Of a stretch of 61,445 bases of DNA, positions 8,371 to 16,937 are shown in pieces. Within the stretch, counting starts at the first letter, position 1. Every line of letters begins with the position of its first letter. A program made the translations under genes and the position numbers. The stretch is from assembly GCA_910580195.1 (NCBI GenBank), contig CAJTWA010000024.1, positions 1 to 61,445 of the forward strand, read 5' to 3'. Source of the stretch: an uncultured Lachnospiraceae bacterium (GTDB lineage Bacteria; Bacillota; Clostridia; Lachnospirales; Lachnospiraceae). The notes below the pieces were generated by a model, which worked only from the letters and a program-made list of their open reading frames with translations, searched no databases and was not told where the DNA came from.

Positions 8371-9191
8371 GCAAAGCTATGAGCTTAAAAGCTAAAATCA
8401 GAAACATTGCAAAACAGAAGAACCTTCCTGCACAGGTAATCCTGCAAAACTATATGTTTGAACGTCTGCTGATCCGTCTCTCCAAATCAGCATATAAAAA
8501 TAAATTTGTTCTGAAAGGCGGCATGCTGGTTGCCGCTATTGTAGGCCTGGATAACAGAGCCACCATGGATCTTGATGCTACGCTTAAAGATCTCCCACTA
8601 TCTCCCGAAAGAATAAAAACTGCATTAGCTGAAATTTGCAATATCCCTTGCGAAGACGAGGTTATCTTTGAGATTAACAATATTGCTCCCATAAGAGAGG
8701 ACGATATCTATGGCGGCTATCGGGTTATGGTAAAAGCAAAATATGATACTCTTCTGACTCCTCTCTCCATTGATATTTCAACAGGGGATGCCATAACTCC
8801 GCACGCAGTAGAGTTCACTTTTCATGAAATATTCGACGAGAACAAATCTTTTAAACTTTGGGCATACAATATTGAAACCGTCTTGGCAGAAAAGGTGGAA
8901 ACCATTCTCCGCAGGACCGTATTTAACACCCGTCCCAGAGATTTCTATGACGCATATATTCTTGCCTCCACACAGGAATTTAATAAACGTATTTTCAAAG
9001 AAGCATTGTAAGTGACCGCAGAGCATCGGGGCACAGCGAAGCAAATTTCAAATGTTGAGCTAATTCTTAAGAATATATCAGATAGCAAAGAACTTCGGGC
9101 GATGTGGGACAAGTACCGCAAACAGTTTGCCTATGCAGAAGACATTGCTTACGAAAGCGTTTTAGCTGAACTTCAAAAGCTGATCCAGTGA
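8367..9191 (+). pseudogene. abiEii: AbiEii-type nucleotidyltransferase toxin gene interrupted by an in-frame stop
   Basis: The first 214 codons (8367-9008) encode the DUF1814/AbiEii nucleotidyltransferase. The core has GG at residues 51-52 and the D-x-D pair at 68 and 70, then a downstream Lys/Asp-rich region (NIETVLAEKVETIL, TRPRDFYDAYIL). A TAA at 9009-9011 ends it, yet the same frame continues without a break to TGA 9189. That part encodes 59 residues that match the family's usual C-terminus (VTAEHRGTAKQIS, MWDKYRKQFAYAEDI). A single substitution of an AAA codon would explain the stop. The product is either a truncated toxin missing its C-terminal helices or, with readthrough, a full-length one. 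The catalytic core is present, so partial activity cannot be excluded. Confidence 0.85.
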
Positions 9192-9232
9192 TTTGTAAGC
9201 TTTATCTAAGCTGTTTTGGAAATTCAGCGCAG

Positions 9233-9258
9233 AAAACCCGCTCTAGTATTCCGGCGGG
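9233..9258 (-). terminator. Intrinsic terminator of queA
   Basis: On the minus strand the stem CCCGC/GCGGG (9254-9258 and 9237-9241) is followed by TTTTCT, 25 bases after the queA stop. A second small hairpin (GGCGG-CCGCC, 9253-9267) followed by ATTTTTT could serve the abiE operon on the plus strand. Confidence 0.6.
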
Positions 9259-9282
9259 CTTTCCGCCGCCCAAATTTTTTAC

Positions 9283-10461
9283 TCACACCACGAGCATTGC
9301 ATCCCCAAAGCTGAAAAACCGGTACTTTTCCTCCACCGCAATCCGGTAAGCCCTAAGCACCTGTTCCCGCCCTGCAAGGGCTGACACCAGCATCACTAAG
9401 GTGGATTCCGGCAGGTGGAAATTCGTAATCAGCGCGTCCAGCACCTGGAACTGGTAACCGGGATAGATGAAAATATCCGTCCAGCCGCTCCCAGCCTGTA
9501 CCACATCCCCTGTCCGCATATTCCCGCTTTGCGAAGGCAAACCCTCTTCCAGAACCCCTTCCCGCACCTCTCCGTTCTGGGCAGGCAAGCCCTCTTCCAG
9601 AATCCTTTCCCGTACCTCACCGTTCTGGGCAAGCATCCCCTCCTGCTGCCTTTTGGCCTTCAGGTCCCTTGCCGCCGATTCCACCGTGCGGCAGCTTGTG
9701 GTCCCCACGCACACAACCCTGCCGCCCCGGCGTTTGGTTTCATTGATGATCCCTGCCGCCTCCTCGCTAATCTGGTAAAATTCAAAATGCATATGGTGGT
9801 CCTGCACCTGCTCTGTTTTTACCGGGCGGAAAGTCCCAAGGCCTACGTGGAGGGTAACTTCCGCAATGGAAATGCCCTTTTCCCTGATTTGCGCAAGGAG
9901 CTCCGGGGTGAAATGCAGCCCGGCCGTGGGTGCGGCTGCGGAACCCTCCTCTTTGGCGTAGACGGTCTGGTAACGGTTTTTGTCTAAAAGTTTATGGGTG
10001 ATGTAGGGAGGAAGGGGCATCTGCCCCAGCTTATCTAAAATTTCCTCAAAAATCCCTTCATAGGAAAATTTCACAAGCCGGTTGCCGTCCTCCACAATGT
10101 CCTGTACTTCCCCGGTTAAAAGCCCGCCGCCAAATAAAATCTTAGTCCCGGGCCTTGCCTTCTTCCCGGGCTTTACCAGCGTTTCCCAGACGTCGTTTTC
10201 CCTGCGCTTTAACAGCAGAAGCTCTACCTTCCCGCCAGTGCCTTCCCGCTCCCCAAACAGCCTTGCGGGAATGACTTTCGTATTGTTCAGCACAAGGCAG
10301 TCCCCGGGTTCCAAGTAATCTATGATATGCCGGAAACTGGTGTGCTCCACCTCCCCGTTCCCTTTCTTTAGCACAAGGAGCCGGGAACTGGAGCGGTCCT
10401 CCAAGGGGTCTTGGGCAATCAATTCCTGCGGCAATTCGTAATAAAAATCTTTTACATCCAT
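9283..10461 (-). CDS. queA: S-adenosylmethionine:tRNA ribosyltransferase-isomerase, with an in-frame repeat insertion
   Basis: QueA transfers and isomerises the ribosyl moiety of SAM to 7-aminomethyl-7-deazaguanine at the wobble position of tRNA, giving epoxyqueuosine. The start MDVKDFYYELPQELIAQ at 10461 matches the usual family N-terminus. Conserved blocks seen are DRSSSRLLVL, LNNTKVIPARL, GTAAPTAGLHFT-type (here GSAAAPTAGLHFTPELL), HVGLGTFRPV and DALITNFHLPESTL. The protein is 392 residues where the family usually has about 340-350. The excess is an insert at about residues 268-322, between ESAARD and SGWTDIFIYPGY, made of 16-residue repeats (see 9536-9633). The gene follows pheT on the same strand with a 130-base gap. 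Function is secure; whether the insert is tolerated as a surface loop is inference. Confidence 0.95.
   Translation of the reverse strand: MDVKDFYYELPQELIAQDPLEDRSSSRLLVLKKGNGEVEHTSFRHIIDYLEPGDCLVLNNTKVIPARLFGEREGTGGKVELLLLKRRENDVWETLVKPGKKARPGTKILFGGGLLTGEVQDIVEDGNRLVKFSYEGIFEEILDKLGQMPLPPYITHKLLDKNRYQTVYAKEEGSAAAPTAGLHFTPELLAQIREKGISIAEVTLHVGLGTFRPVKTEQVQDHHMHFEFYQISEEAAGIINETKRRGGRVVCVGTTSCRTVESAARDLKAKRQQEGMLAQNGEVRERILEEGLPAQNGEVREGVLEEGLPSQSGNMRTGDVVQAGSGWTDIFIYPGYQFQVLDALITNFHLPESTLVMLVSALAGREQVLRAYRIAVEEKYRFFSFGDAMLVV
9536..9633 (-). repeat. 48-bp in-frame tandem repeat inside queA
   Basis: Two clear copies and a diverged third repeat with a period of 48 bases (CCCTCTTCCAGAA recurs at 9542 and 9590). 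They encode units of the type LPAQNGEVRE-x-LEEG. The surrounding insert spans about 9496-9660 and keeps the reading frame. Confidence 0.85.
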
Positions 10462-10488
10462 TGAATCCCTTACTTCCTTAACCGTAAT

Positions 10489-10580
10489 TCTGCGTTCCAT
10501 GCTTGTTTGCAAACGGAACCACCCGCGCTATGGTTTCTTCCAATCTGCGTTCTATGCCTTTTCGCAGGCGGGACCATTTG
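10489..10580. repeat. Imperfect 55-bp tandem duplication upstream of queA
   Basis: TCTGCGTTC(C/T)ATGC starts at 10489 and again at 10544, and the similarity continues through CGGAACC/CGGGACC. It lies between queA and pheT and overlaps codons upstream of the chosen queA start. It is one of several short duplications in this window. Confidence 0.5.
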
Positions 10581-10591
10581 CATTACTTTTT

Positions 10592-13012
10592 TTACTTCCT
10601 AAGCTCAATGCCCATTTCTTCCAAAGCCTTCAGGATTTTTTCCATGGCTGGGGCATAGTCTGCTTCTTCCAGCGTCTTGTCCTTTGCCCGGAAGGTGAGG
10701 GAATAAGCTACGGATTTATAGCCCGCCTTGATTTGGGCTCCCTCGTAAATATCAAAAAGCTCATAGCTTTCCAGATACTGCCCGCCTTTTGCGTCAAATA
10801 CCTTTTCCACTTCCCCAACTAAAATGCTTTTCTTCATTACCATGCTGATGTCGCGGGACACTGCCGGGAATTTTGCAATGCCTTCGTATTTCCGGCCAAA
10901 ATCAGCTAATGCAACGATTTTTGGCATGTCAATCACTGCCACATAGGCCCGGTCCTTGATGGAATAATTGTCTGCCACCTGCGGATGCAGCTCCCCTAAA
11001 TACCCTACGGTTTTCCCACCGTAAATGATGTTGGCCTGCCTGCCGGGGTGGAGGAAAGGTTTCCCAGAATCCGGGTCATAAGTTACTTTCCCAGTAAGCC
11101 CTGCTTTGCCAAAAAATTCCTCTGCCACGCCTTTCATGGTGTAGAAATCCCCTTCCCCATACATGCCAAGGGTAAACTGCATCCGTTCCTCGGGCAGCTC
11201 CGTTACTGGCACCTGTTTGGGCAGGTAGATATTCCCCAGCTCATACAGGCGCACGTTTTTATTCCGGCGGTTGTAGTTGGTGGACAGGGAAGTGAGCATC
11301 CCATGCAGCGGAATGGTGCGCATAATGCTGAAATCTTCCCCTAACGGGTTGGAAATCACCACAGTTTTGCGCAGCTCACTGTCCTTGGGGAGCAGCAGCT
11401 TGTCGAACACCTTGGGGCTTTCGAAGGAATAGCTCATCCCTTGGCTGAACCCGCAGTACTCTGCAACGTTCCTTGCTACTTCTTCTACCCGCAGCTTGAA
11501 GGAAAGTTTTCCAGTGGTAGCCTCCCCGGTGGGCAGGGTGGTTGGGATATTGTCATACCCATAGAACCGCGCTACTTCCTCCGCTAAATCTGCAAGGCAC
11601 TCCAAATCCTGCCTCCACGAAGGCGCAAGCACTTCCCCTGTTTTTTCATCATAGCCTAAGCCTATGTTTTGGAAATAGCCCAGCATGGTTTCCTTTTCAA
11701 TCTGCGTGCCCAGCAGGCGGTTAATTTTTTCTGGGCCAAAGGGAATCCTCCTGCCTTCTTTCTTTTTTCCATAGACGTCGGCAACGCCCCCTACGACTTC
11801 CCCTGCGCCTAATTCCTCAATCAGCTGGCAGGCGCGGTTGATGGCGTCTATGGCATTGTTGGGGTCTAAGCCTTTTTCAAATTTACTGGAGGCGTCTGTG
11901 CGCAGGCCGATTTTCTTGCTGGAAAGGCGGATGTTGGTGCCGTCAAAGCATGCTGCTTCAAAGAGCATGGTTGTCACGCTATCGGTAATCATGGAATTTT
12001 CCCCACCCATAATCCCGGCAATGCCAACGGCTTTTTCCCCGTCGCAAATCATCAGGACAGAGTCGTCCATGGTGCGTTCCTGCCCGTCCAAGGTGACAAA
12101 TTTTTCACCTTTTGCGGCCCGCCTTACAATGATTTCTGAACCGGCAATGGTGTCCAAATCATAGGCATGCATGGGCTGGCCGTATTCCTCCATCACATAG
12201 TTGGTAATGTCTACAATATTGTTGATGGGGCGGATGCCATGGGCAGCAAGCCGCCGCTGCATCCATTCCGGAGAGGGGGCAACCCGGATGTTTTTGACAA
12301 CCCTTGCGCAGTACCTTGGGCAGAGGTCCGTATCTTCCACGGTGACTTTGATGAAATCATTGACATCCTCGCTGTTCCCGGTTTCTGGTACCACCGGAGG
12401 CTTGAATTCTTTGCCAAAAGTAGCCGCGGCCTCCCTTGCAAGGCCAAGGACGCCAAAGCAGTCGACCCGGTTGGAGGTAATTTCATATTCAAATACCACG
12501 TCGTCAAGGCCTAGGGCTTTCACGGCGCTTTCCCCTACCTTCGCATCTTCCCCAAAAATGTAAATGCCTTCCTCCGGCGCTTCTGGGTACATGTCCCGGC
12601 TGGAGCCCAATTCCTCTATGGAGCACATCATGCCGTTAGAAACTACGCCCCGCAGCTTCCCTTTCTTGATTTTAATGCCGCCGGGGGTTTTCTTCCCGTC
12701 ATGGCCCCCAGCCACCCGGCCGCCGTCTAAAACCACGGGGACTTTCTGGCCTTCTTTTACATTTGGCGCGCCGGTGACAATCTGCACGTCCTCCCCGGCG
12801 CCCACGTCTACTTGGCAGACCACTAATTTGTCTGCGTCCGGGTGCTTTTCTATTTTTTTAATCTGGCCGATGATGATTTTGTCCAAATCTGCGTCCAGTT
12901 TTTCGTAGCCCTCTACTTTTGAGCCGGAAAGGGTCATTGCGTCCATGTATTCTTGGGCGCCCACATTCAGTTCCGGCACGTAGGCCTTAATCCATGATAA
13001 TGATGTATTCAT
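10592..13012 (-). CDS. pheT: Phenylalanine-tRNA ligase beta subunit
   Basis: Large subunit of the (alpha-beta)2 phenylalanyl-tRNA synthetase, 806 residues, the usual length. The start at ATG 13012 (MNTSLSWIKAYVPEL) matches the family. Seen in order are the tRNA-binding/EMAP-like domain (IGQIKKIEKHPDADKL, VVSNGMMCS), the B3/B4 editing domain, the B5 domain (EATTGKLSFKLR region) and the C-terminal ferredoxin-like anticodon-binding domain (KFPAVSRDISMV). It lies 35 bases downstream of pheS in the T-box-controlled operon. Confidence 0.97.
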   Translation of the reverse strand: MNTSLSWIKAYVPELNVGAQEYMDAMTLSGSKVEGYEKLDADLDKIIIGQIKKIEKHPDADKLVVCQVDVGAGEDVQIVTGAPNVKEGQKVPVVLDGGRVAGGHDGKKTPGGIKIKKGKLRGVVSNGMMCSIEELGSSRDMYPEAPEEGIYIFGEDAKVGESAVKALGLDDVVFEYEITSNRVDCFGVLGLAREAAATFGKEFKPPVVPETGNSEDVNDFIKVTVEDTDLCPRYCARVVKNIRVAPSPEWMQRRLAAHGIRPINNIVDITNYVMEEYGQPMHAYDLDTIAGSEIIVRRAAKGEKFVTLDGQERTMDDSVLMICDGEKAVGIAGIMGGENSMITDSVTTMLFEAACFDGTNIRLSSKKIGLRTDASSKFEKGLDPNNAIDAINRACQLIEELGAGEVVGGVADVYGKKKEGRRIPFGPEKINRLLGTQIEKETMLGYFQNIGLGYDEKTGEVLAPSWRQDLECLADLAEEVARFYGYDNIPTTLPTGEATTGKLSFKLRVEEVARNVAEYCGFSQGMSYSFESPKVFDKLLLPKDSELRKTVVISNPLGEDFSIMRTIPLHGMLTSLSTNYNRRNKNVRLYELGNIYLPKQVPVTELPEERMQFTLGMYGEGDFYTMKGVAEEFFGKAGLTGKVTYDPDSGKPFLHPGRQANIIYGGKTVGYLGELHPQVADNYSIKDRAYVAVIDMPKIVALADFGRKYEGIAKFPAVSRDISMVMKKSILVGEVEKVFDAKGGQYLESYELFDIYEGAQIKAGYKSVAYSLTFRAKDKTLEEADYAPAMEKILKALEEMGIELRK

Positions 13013-13047
13013 AATGGTTGGTTCCTTTCTTTTTCTGTTCTCTGGAT

Positions 13048-14067
13048 TCAAAACTGCTTTAGGAAACGGTCGTCGTTTTCATAAAGCAAGCGCATGTCGT
13101 CAATCTCATATTTCAGCAAGGCGATGCGCTCTAGGCCCACCCCGAAGGCAAACCCGGAATATTCCTCTGGGTCGATGCCGCTCATTCTAAGCACCCTAGG
13201 ATGCACCATGCCGCAGCCTAATATCTCAATCCAGCCGGAGCCTTTGCAGAACCGGCACCCTTTCCCGCCGCATTTAAAGCAGGTCACGTCCACTTCTGCG
13301 CTGGGCTCCGTGAAGGGGAAATGGTGGGGGCGGAATTTCACCTTGGTATCTTCCCCGAAAAGCTGCTTGGCGAACTCTGCCAAGGTGCCTTTCAAATCGG
13401 CAAATGTAATATGCTTGTCAACCACAAGCCCTTCAATCTGGTGGAAGGAGGGGGAATGGGTTGCGTCCACTTCATCGGAGCGGAACACCCGCCCCGGGGC
13501 AATCATGCGGATGGGCAGTTTCCCTTTTTCCATTTCCCGCACTTGGACAGGGGATGTCTGGGTGCGGAGCAAAATCTTGTCATTGACGTAAAAAGTGTCC
13601 TGCTCGTCCTTGGCCGGATGGTTGGCCGGGATGTTTAAGGCTTCAAAATTATAGTAATCGTATTCTACTTCCGGGCCTTCTACTACCTCATAGCCCATGC
13701 CTACGAAAATACGCTCCACCTCTTCCAATGCAATGGTGTTGGGGTGGCGGTGGCCCACACGGTTTTTCTTTGCCGGGAGTGTCACGTCGATGACTTCCTG
13801 CTTTAAGCGGATGTCACGCTCTGCCGCTTCTAATTTTGACTTGGTTTCTTCGATAAGCTTTTCAATGCTTTCCCGGGTTTCATTTACAAGCTGCCCGACC
13901 ATGGGGCGCTCTTCGGGGAGCACGTCCTTCATGCCTTTTAACACGGCGGTGAGCTCGCCTTTTTTCCCAAGGAAGGCTACCCTTACGTCATTTAATTTGG
14001 CAAGGCCGTCTGAACCTTGGATTTGGCGGACTGCTTCTGCTTTGATTTGTTCCAATTTTTCTTTCAT
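13048..14067 (-). CDS. pheS: Phenylalanine-tRNA ligase alpha subunit
   Basis: Catalytic small subunit of phenylalanyl-tRNA synthetase, 339 residues. The start is placed at ATG 14067 (MKEKLEQIKAEAV), the usual family N-terminus; AAAGGA lies a little far upstream. An N-terminal coiled coil precedes the class II core: motif 1 (HPNTIALEEVERIF), motif 2 (LLRTQTSPVQ with PGRVFRSDEVDATHSPSFHQIEG) and motif 3 (SGFAFGVGLERIALLKYEI). A Cys-rich insert (CFKCGGKGCRFCKGSGW) in the middle resembles that of many Bacillota PheS proteins. It is first in the pheST operon, under a T-box leader. Confidence 0.97.
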   Translation of the reverse strand: MKEKLEQIKAEAVRQIQGSDGLAKLNDVRVAFLGKKGELTAVLKGMKDVLPEERPMVGQLVNETRESIEKLIEETKSKLEAAERDIRLKQEVIDVTLPAKKNRVGHRHPNTIALEEVERIFVGMGYEVVEGPEVEYDYYNFEALNIPANHPAKDEQDTFYVNDKILLRTQTSPVQVREMEKGKLPIRMIAPGRVFRSDEVDATHSPSFHQIEGLVVDKHITFADLKGTLAEFAKQLFGEDTKVKFRPHHFPFTEPSAEVDVTCFKCGGKGCRFCKGSGWIEILGCGMVHPRVLRMSGIDPEEYSGFAFGVGLERIALLKYEIDDMRLLYENDDRFLKQF

Positions 14068-14132
14068 GCTTCTATCCAATCCTTTCACTTTACTTTGGCG
14101 CAATATGCTATGGGGCTGTGCCGTTGTTTCCT

Positions 14133-14483
14133 ATGAAATAAAAAAGCCCTATGCTGTATGCATAGGGACGGAATGTTCCGCGGTACCACCCTGATTCCCA
14201 ACCGTCCGGCAAAAATTTGCCGTGGACTGGGCGCTCTCTTCTGCGTAACGTGCAGGCGACGTCATATCTTAGTCTGGGGCGTCCCATTTCAGATATGCAG
14301 CTCCGGTGGGAAATTCGATTGCTGCCTTTCCTGAGGGGGCTCGCAGCCGGTGGCCTCCTCTCTCTGTGAGCAGTACAGTTCTCTACTTGCGCCGCCTGCA
14401 TGGCCCGGACATGCCGGATTATGGTAAGCCATGGCTGGTTCCATTGGCAGGGCGGTGCGCAGCACCTTCATTGCTTTTGCTTG
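14133..14483 (-). promoter_or_regulatory. T-box riboswitch leader of pheST
   Basis: The minus strand carries the T-box core AGGGTGGTACCGCG (14179-14192), followed by a strong terminator ending in TTTTTT. Upstream, about 290 bases with several paired segments fit Stem I, II and III. The leader starts at a good promoter (14490-14518). In known systems uncharged tRNA pairs with the specifier and with the T-box bulge to favour antitermination. A Phe codon TTC occurs in GAATTTCCC (about 14309-14317) and is a plausible specifier, but I did not fold Stem I. Confidence 0.93.
14139..14168 (-). terminator. Regulated terminator of the T-box leader
   Basis: On the minus strand GTCCCTATGC-ATACA-GCATAGGGC forms a stem followed by TTTTTTATTT. 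The 5' arm lies just after the T-box sequence, as needed for a switch with the antiterminator. Confidence 0.9.
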
Positions 14484-14489
14484 GTTGCT

Positions 14490-14518
14490 ATTCTAACATG
14501 GGTTTTTAAAAACTGCAA
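14490..14518 (-). promoter_or_regulatory. Sigma-A promoter of the pheST leader
   Basis: On the minus strand TTGCAG (14513-14518) and TAGAAT (14490-14495) are 17 bases apart. Transcription would start near 14483. Confidence 0.85.
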
Positions 14519-14640
14519 GAGGTTTTTTATTTTTCTTGTATGAAATTTACAATTTTTCCCGGGCAATATCCCTTTCCAAAATGGAAGGGATGGTTTTCCC
14601 AGAAAAAATGGAACTTCCCAGAAAAATATGCCCATCCTCC

Positions 14641-15699
14641 CTATTTTTCAAAATGCTGGTAATCCTTGGCAGAATTCCAGTTCCCGCCCCACGTAAACCC
14701 ATACCCTTCAAAAAGCTGCAGGCACAAATCCCCTTCTGCAATCTTATAGGGGAACTCTTGGCCCCGGTCTGCATAAGATGCGCCATTCGCAGGGCTTACT
14801 TGAAGCTCCCCGGTGCCGGAGTCCTTGACATAAGGGTTATACAAAGGGTTGATGTCAATGGCAAGCCCCAGTGCATGTTTAGACAGTTTGGAAGAGCCTG
14901 CAATTTCCCGGTAGTTGAAGGCAGAAGTATTGTTGTCAGACATAGAGCGTTCATCGTCTGCGCCATAGGCGTCAACCAGCAGCATTTTTTCTATGGGATA
15001 GGACTGTGCATAAAGCTGGGACATGATTTCTAAAATGTCCTCTGCAATGGACTGGTTCACAATCAGTTCCCCGATATGGGTTTTTCCGTCAAATCCTATA
15101 TGGAGCACACGCAGGTAGCGGAGTTCCGCAAGGGAAATGTTACTGTTTTCCTGATAGGAGCTGCCACTAATCCGCTGCTGCACTTCCCCGGACAGTTCGG
15201 CGCTATAAAAAAAACTATCCAAAGTTTGCTGGGGCAGGCCGGAAATATCTAAAATGCTGCCAGCCGCCATTGCATGCACATCGGAAACTGACAATGCCTG
15301 CTGGGCCGTTCCCTGCCCTTCTTTTCCTGCTGGGCTGCTGCCCTGCCCTTCCCTCTGCTGGAATGTCCCAATTCCTTCTGGCTTCTGCAGCAATTCCTGC
15401 ATTGCAGTTTCCCGCCCTTCCGCCGCCTGCTGCTCCTGTGCTGCGGTTCCCTGCCCTTCTGCCGCCTGCGGCTCCTGTGCTGCGGTTCCCTGCCCTTCTG
15501 CCGCCTGCTGCTCCTGTGCTGCGGTTCCCTGCCCTGATGTCTTCACGCTGGAAGGCCGGAATTCCCGGAAGGCTACAAAGGCGGCAAAAGCCATAACGCA
15601 AAAGATTGTGCCTGTTACAAAAAATCTGGATATAGCATTGCGCCTAGTTTTCCTTCCCTTCCTTCCTGTTTTCCTGCCTGCCCTATTCTTTTGCTGCAA
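14641..15699 (-). CDS. Membrane-anchored M15-family peptidase (VanY-like D-Ala-D-Ala carboxypeptidase)
   Basis: Likely a zinc peptidase acting on peptidoglycan stem peptides outside the cell, 352 residues. An N-terminal basic segment (GRKTGRKGRKTRR) and one membrane helix (residues about 25-44) anchor it. A Gln/Ala/Glu-rich linker follows, with three copies of GQGTAAQEQQAAE. The C-terminal half holds the zinc motif S-x-H-x2-G-x-A-x-D (SKHALGLAID) and a terminal H in YQHFEK, which complete an M15 site. The start is a TTG at 15699 preceded by GGGGAAGG; this is uncertain, but the membrane segment argues for it. It lies downstream of nfo with a 223-base gap that contains three 20-base repeats. 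VanY-type activity is family inference; an L,D-type specificity is possible. Confidence 0.82.
   Translation of the reverse strand: MQQKNRAGRKTGRKGRKTRRNAISRFFVTGTIFCVMAFAAFVAFREFRPSSVKTSGQGTAAQEQQAAEGQGTAAQEPQAAEGQGTAAQEQQAAEGRETAMQELLQKPEGIGTFQQREGQGSSPAGKEGQGTAQQALSVSDVHAMAAGSILDISGLPQQTLDSFFYSAELSGEVQQRISGSSYQENSNISLAELRYLRVLHIGFDGKTHIGELIVNQSIAEDILEIMSQLYAQSYPIEKMLLVDAYGADDERSMSDNNTSAFNYREIAGSSKLSKHALGLAIDINPLYNPYVKDSGTGELQVSPANGASYADRGQEFPYKIAEGDLCLQLFEGYGFTWGGNWNSAKDYQHFEK
15412..15535 (-). repeat. 39-bp in-frame tandem repeat in the M15 peptidase linker
   Basis: Three near-identical 39-base copies encode GQGTAAQE(Q/P)QAAE. They expand the linker between the membrane anchor and the peptidase domain. 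Confidence 0.85.
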
Positions 15700-15740
15700 T
15701 TGCCTTCCCCTGCCTTTCTGGTTTCCTTTTCCAAGGTACT

Positions 15741-15800
15741 TTCTAATTTTGGAACTGCTTTCCTTATTTTGGAACTGCTTTTCTTATTTTAGAACTGCCT
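15741..15800 (-). repeat. Three exact-period 20-bp repeats upstream of the M15 peptidase gene
   Basis: Copies at 15741-15760, 15761-15780 and 15781-15800 share ATTTT(G/A)GAACTGC(T/C)T. They are noncoding and lie 42 bases upstream of the M15 start. The period of about two helical turns would fit a regulator array; this is inference. Confidence 0.6.
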
Positions 15801-15922
15801 TGCTTGTGTTTCCGCATTTTGCCTGAAATTTAGCCTTCTATCATTTTCCATTTCTGATTTTCTTTCAAAATTCTTTTCTTTCCCTGTTGCTTGCAGCCTG
15901 GCCCTTTTTTTCATTACTTCCC

Positions 15923-16792
15923 CTAACTGCTTTTTTCTTCCTTTGCCTTTCCTTCCTGCCCAGCTTCTGCAATCTGGCGCAGTAAGGCTATCTCTTTCTG
16001 GTAGCCTGCCAAATCATTGGGCGTTTCCAAGAAAAACGGGAGTTCCCGCAGCTTGGGGTGGATAACGATTGCCCCAAAGGCCCCAAGCCCGATATTCCCT
16101 TCCCCGATTTTGGCATGGCGGTCCTTGTGGCTGCCCAAGGGGTTCATGCTGTCGTTTAAGTGCATGGCCTTAAGCCGGCTGAGCCCAAGGACGGCCTCAA
16201 ATTCTTCCAGCACCTGATCCAAATGGTTTACAATATCATAACCCCCGTCAAATACATGGCAGGTATCCATGCATACGCCGATGCGGCTGCTGTCAGCCAC
16301 CCGGTCTATGATGGCACGAAGTTCCTCGAAGCTGCGGCCAATCTCCGTCCCTTTCCCTGCCATGGTTTCCAGCAGGATTGTGGCTTGGAACCCCTTTTCA
16401 TTAATCCGGTCCAGCATCTCTGCAAGATAGGCAATCCCTGCCTTGGCTCCCTGCTTCACATGGGATCCCGGATGGAAATTGTACATGGCATTTGGGAAAT
16501 GCCCAAGCCGCGCCAAGTCATCGCACATGGTATCGTAGGCAAACTGCCGGAGCCCCTCATCCTTGGCACACGAATTCAACGTGTAGGGGGCATGCGCCAA
16601 AATCTGGGCAATCCCGTGTTCCTCGGCAAACGCAAGGTAGGCGGCAATATCCTCTGTGTCCAATGCTTTTGCCCTGCCGCCCCTCGGGTTCCTTGTGAAA
16701 AATTGGAAGGTGTTGGCGCCTATGCCCACTGCCTCCTTCCCCATGGCTAAAAAGCCTTTTGCAGAAGATAAATGGCATCCAATCCTTAGCAT
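15923..16792 (-). CDS. nfo: Deoxyribonuclease IV (endonuclease IV)
   Basis: AP endonuclease of base-excision repair, cutting 5' to abasic sites with a trinuclear zinc centre; 289 residues. The start MLRIGCHLSSAKGF is typical. Zinc-ligand motifs of the family are visible: H at GCHLS, HAPYTLN, NFHPGSHV, LLETMAGKGTEIG, CMDTCHVFDGGYD, HLNDS and the C-terminal ETP segment. It is monocistronic in appearance, with a 145-base gap to ilvD upstream. Confidence 0.96.
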   Translation of the reverse strand: MLRIGCHLSSAKGFLAMGKEAVGIGANTFQFFTRNPRGGRAKALDTEDIAAYLAFAEEHGIAQILAHAPYTLNSCAKDEGLRQFAYDTMCDDLARLGHFPNAMYNFHPGSHVKQGAKAGIAYLAEMLDRINEKGFQATILLETMAGKGTEIGRSFEELRAIIDRVADSSRIGVCMDTCHVFDGGYDIVNHLDQVLEEFEAVLGLSRLKAMHLNDSMNPLGSHKDRHAKIGEGNIGLGAFGAIVIHPKLRELPFFLETPNDLAGYQKEIALLRQIAEAGQEGKAKEEKSS

Positions 16793-16815
16793 AATGATAA
16801 TGATTCCTTTCCCCT

Positions 16816-16856
16816 AAGGCAGGATAAACGCATAAGGATGCCTTTTATCCCGCCTT
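16816..16856. repeat. Inverted repeat between ilvD and nfo
   Basis: AAGGCAGGATAAA (16816-16828) pairs with TTTATCCCGCCTT (16844-16856) with one mismatch. It has no T-run on the minus strand, so it may be a weak or Rho-assisted terminator of ilvD, or an mRNA-stabilising hairpin. Confidence 0.5.
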
Positions 16857-16937
16857 TCTTCTCTCAAATATTTTTGTCCCGCTGTATGTATGCTTTCTCC
16901 CTGCTGTCATGGTTTACTTAGCGCTGCTGCTTTCCTG

